This document shows, one piece after another, positions 14,309-14,527 of a stretch of DNA of 14,527 bases (positions within the stretch are counted from its first letter, which is position 1; each line of letters starts with the position of its first letter). The notes below the pieces were generated by a model. It searched no databases, was not told the origin of the DNA, and saw only the letters and a list, made by a program, of their open reading frames with translations. Location: the NCBI GenBank assembly GCA_004525465.1, contig SPCN01000029.1, positions 1 to 14,527 on the forward strand, given 5' to 3'. The DNA comes from Chrysiogenales bacterium. Its GTDB lineage: Bacteria; Acidobacteriota; Aminicenantia; UBA2199. The position numbers and the translations under genes are program-made.

Positions 14309-14527
14309 TCATGTTGCTCTCGTTTTTTTCAGTAGATCCCGGCGTCTGGTTTCGGGAAAGCGTTCGATGGCGTAGCGCAGGGTCGTGCGCGCTATGACCG
14401 GTCCGTTGGCCAGGAGGAATTTTTCCAGGCGTTCCATATCGCGCTTGCCGGCCTCACGCAATAGCCAGCCGTTGGCCTTTTGCACCAGGTCGTCGCGGCT
14501 GGAGAAATGCCTGGCCGTCATGGCGTA
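14309..14527 (-). CDS. DNA alkylation repair enzyme, AlkD-type (C-terminal fragment, 5' end outside window)
   Basis: The last 72 residues of a HEAT-repeat DNA glycosylase that removes alkylated bases such as 3-methyladenine. The visible part has the conserved AlkD ending: DLVQKANGWLLREAGKRD, then a helix and RTTLRYAIERFPETRR before the stop. The frame remains open to the window's right edge; an ATG at 14521 is internal, because the fragment matches only the end of the family, which is usually about 220-240 residues. The catalytic Asp lies in the missing part, so activity cannot be judged. Confidence 0.85.
   Translation of the reverse strand, partial: YAMTARHFSSRDDLVQKANGWLLREAGKRDMERLEKFLLANGPVIARTTLRYAIERFPETRRRDLLKKTRAT

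Overview
The window looks like a bacterial chromosome segment, GC-rich by eye, from a Gram-negative heterotroph that lives on protein or polymers. The best match is the Acidobacteriota/Aminicenantota side of the tree. That placement is an inference from gene content: a large TonB-dependent receptor with an N-terminal carboxypeptidase-regulatory-like domain, an S46 dipeptidyl-peptidase, a secreted M14 zinc peptidase, a sulfatase-fold protein with TPR repeats, and a DUF6599/DUF362 pair. There is no rRNA, insertion sequence, phage gene or CRISPR array. Coding is dense, and no gap reaches 300 bases.

Layout. Positions 1-1907 (-) hold an M14 zinc peptidase that runs off the left edge. A gap with two divergent promoters separates it from tRNA-Leu(CAA) at 2037-2121 (+). 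A leftward cluster follows: the S46 peptidase (3315-5477), overlapping by one base a diacylglycerol-kinase-family lipid kinase (2389-3315), then a 65-residue protein (2143-2340) with its own promoter. A rightward pair follows, a SnoaL-like protein (5683-6099) and a GH88/GH105-type unsaturated glycuronyl hydrolase (6189-7250). It converges on a leftward sulfatase/alkaline-phosphatase-fold TPR protein (7366-9474). Behind that lies the 995-residue TonB-dependent receptor (9557-12544, -). Divergent from the receptor is a rightward two-gene operon, DUF6599 (12817-13353) and DUF362 (13350-14264), which meets the 3' end of an AlkD-type DNA glycosylase gene (14309-14527, -) cut by the right edge.

How it works together. 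The M14 and S46 enzymes carry export signals and intact catalytic residues, so they can degrade oligopeptides outside the cytoplasm. The receptor could import a ligand across the outer membrane. The GH105-like enzyme and the sulfatase-fold protein suggest handling of modified glycans or phospho-/sulfo-esters, but nothing ties them into one pathway.

Regulation is unusually readable. Five leftward or rightward units carry an exact TATAAT box, and a sixth has TACAAT. The receptor has no such box and instead has a close match to a sigma-54 promoter, with A-tract DNA and TTCAA/TTGAA dyads behind it. In two units the -10 box sits 6-7 bases before the ATG, which predicts leaderless mRNAs. The sulfatase-fold protein has Thr where sulfatases need Cys or Ser, so it is probably not a sulfatase.
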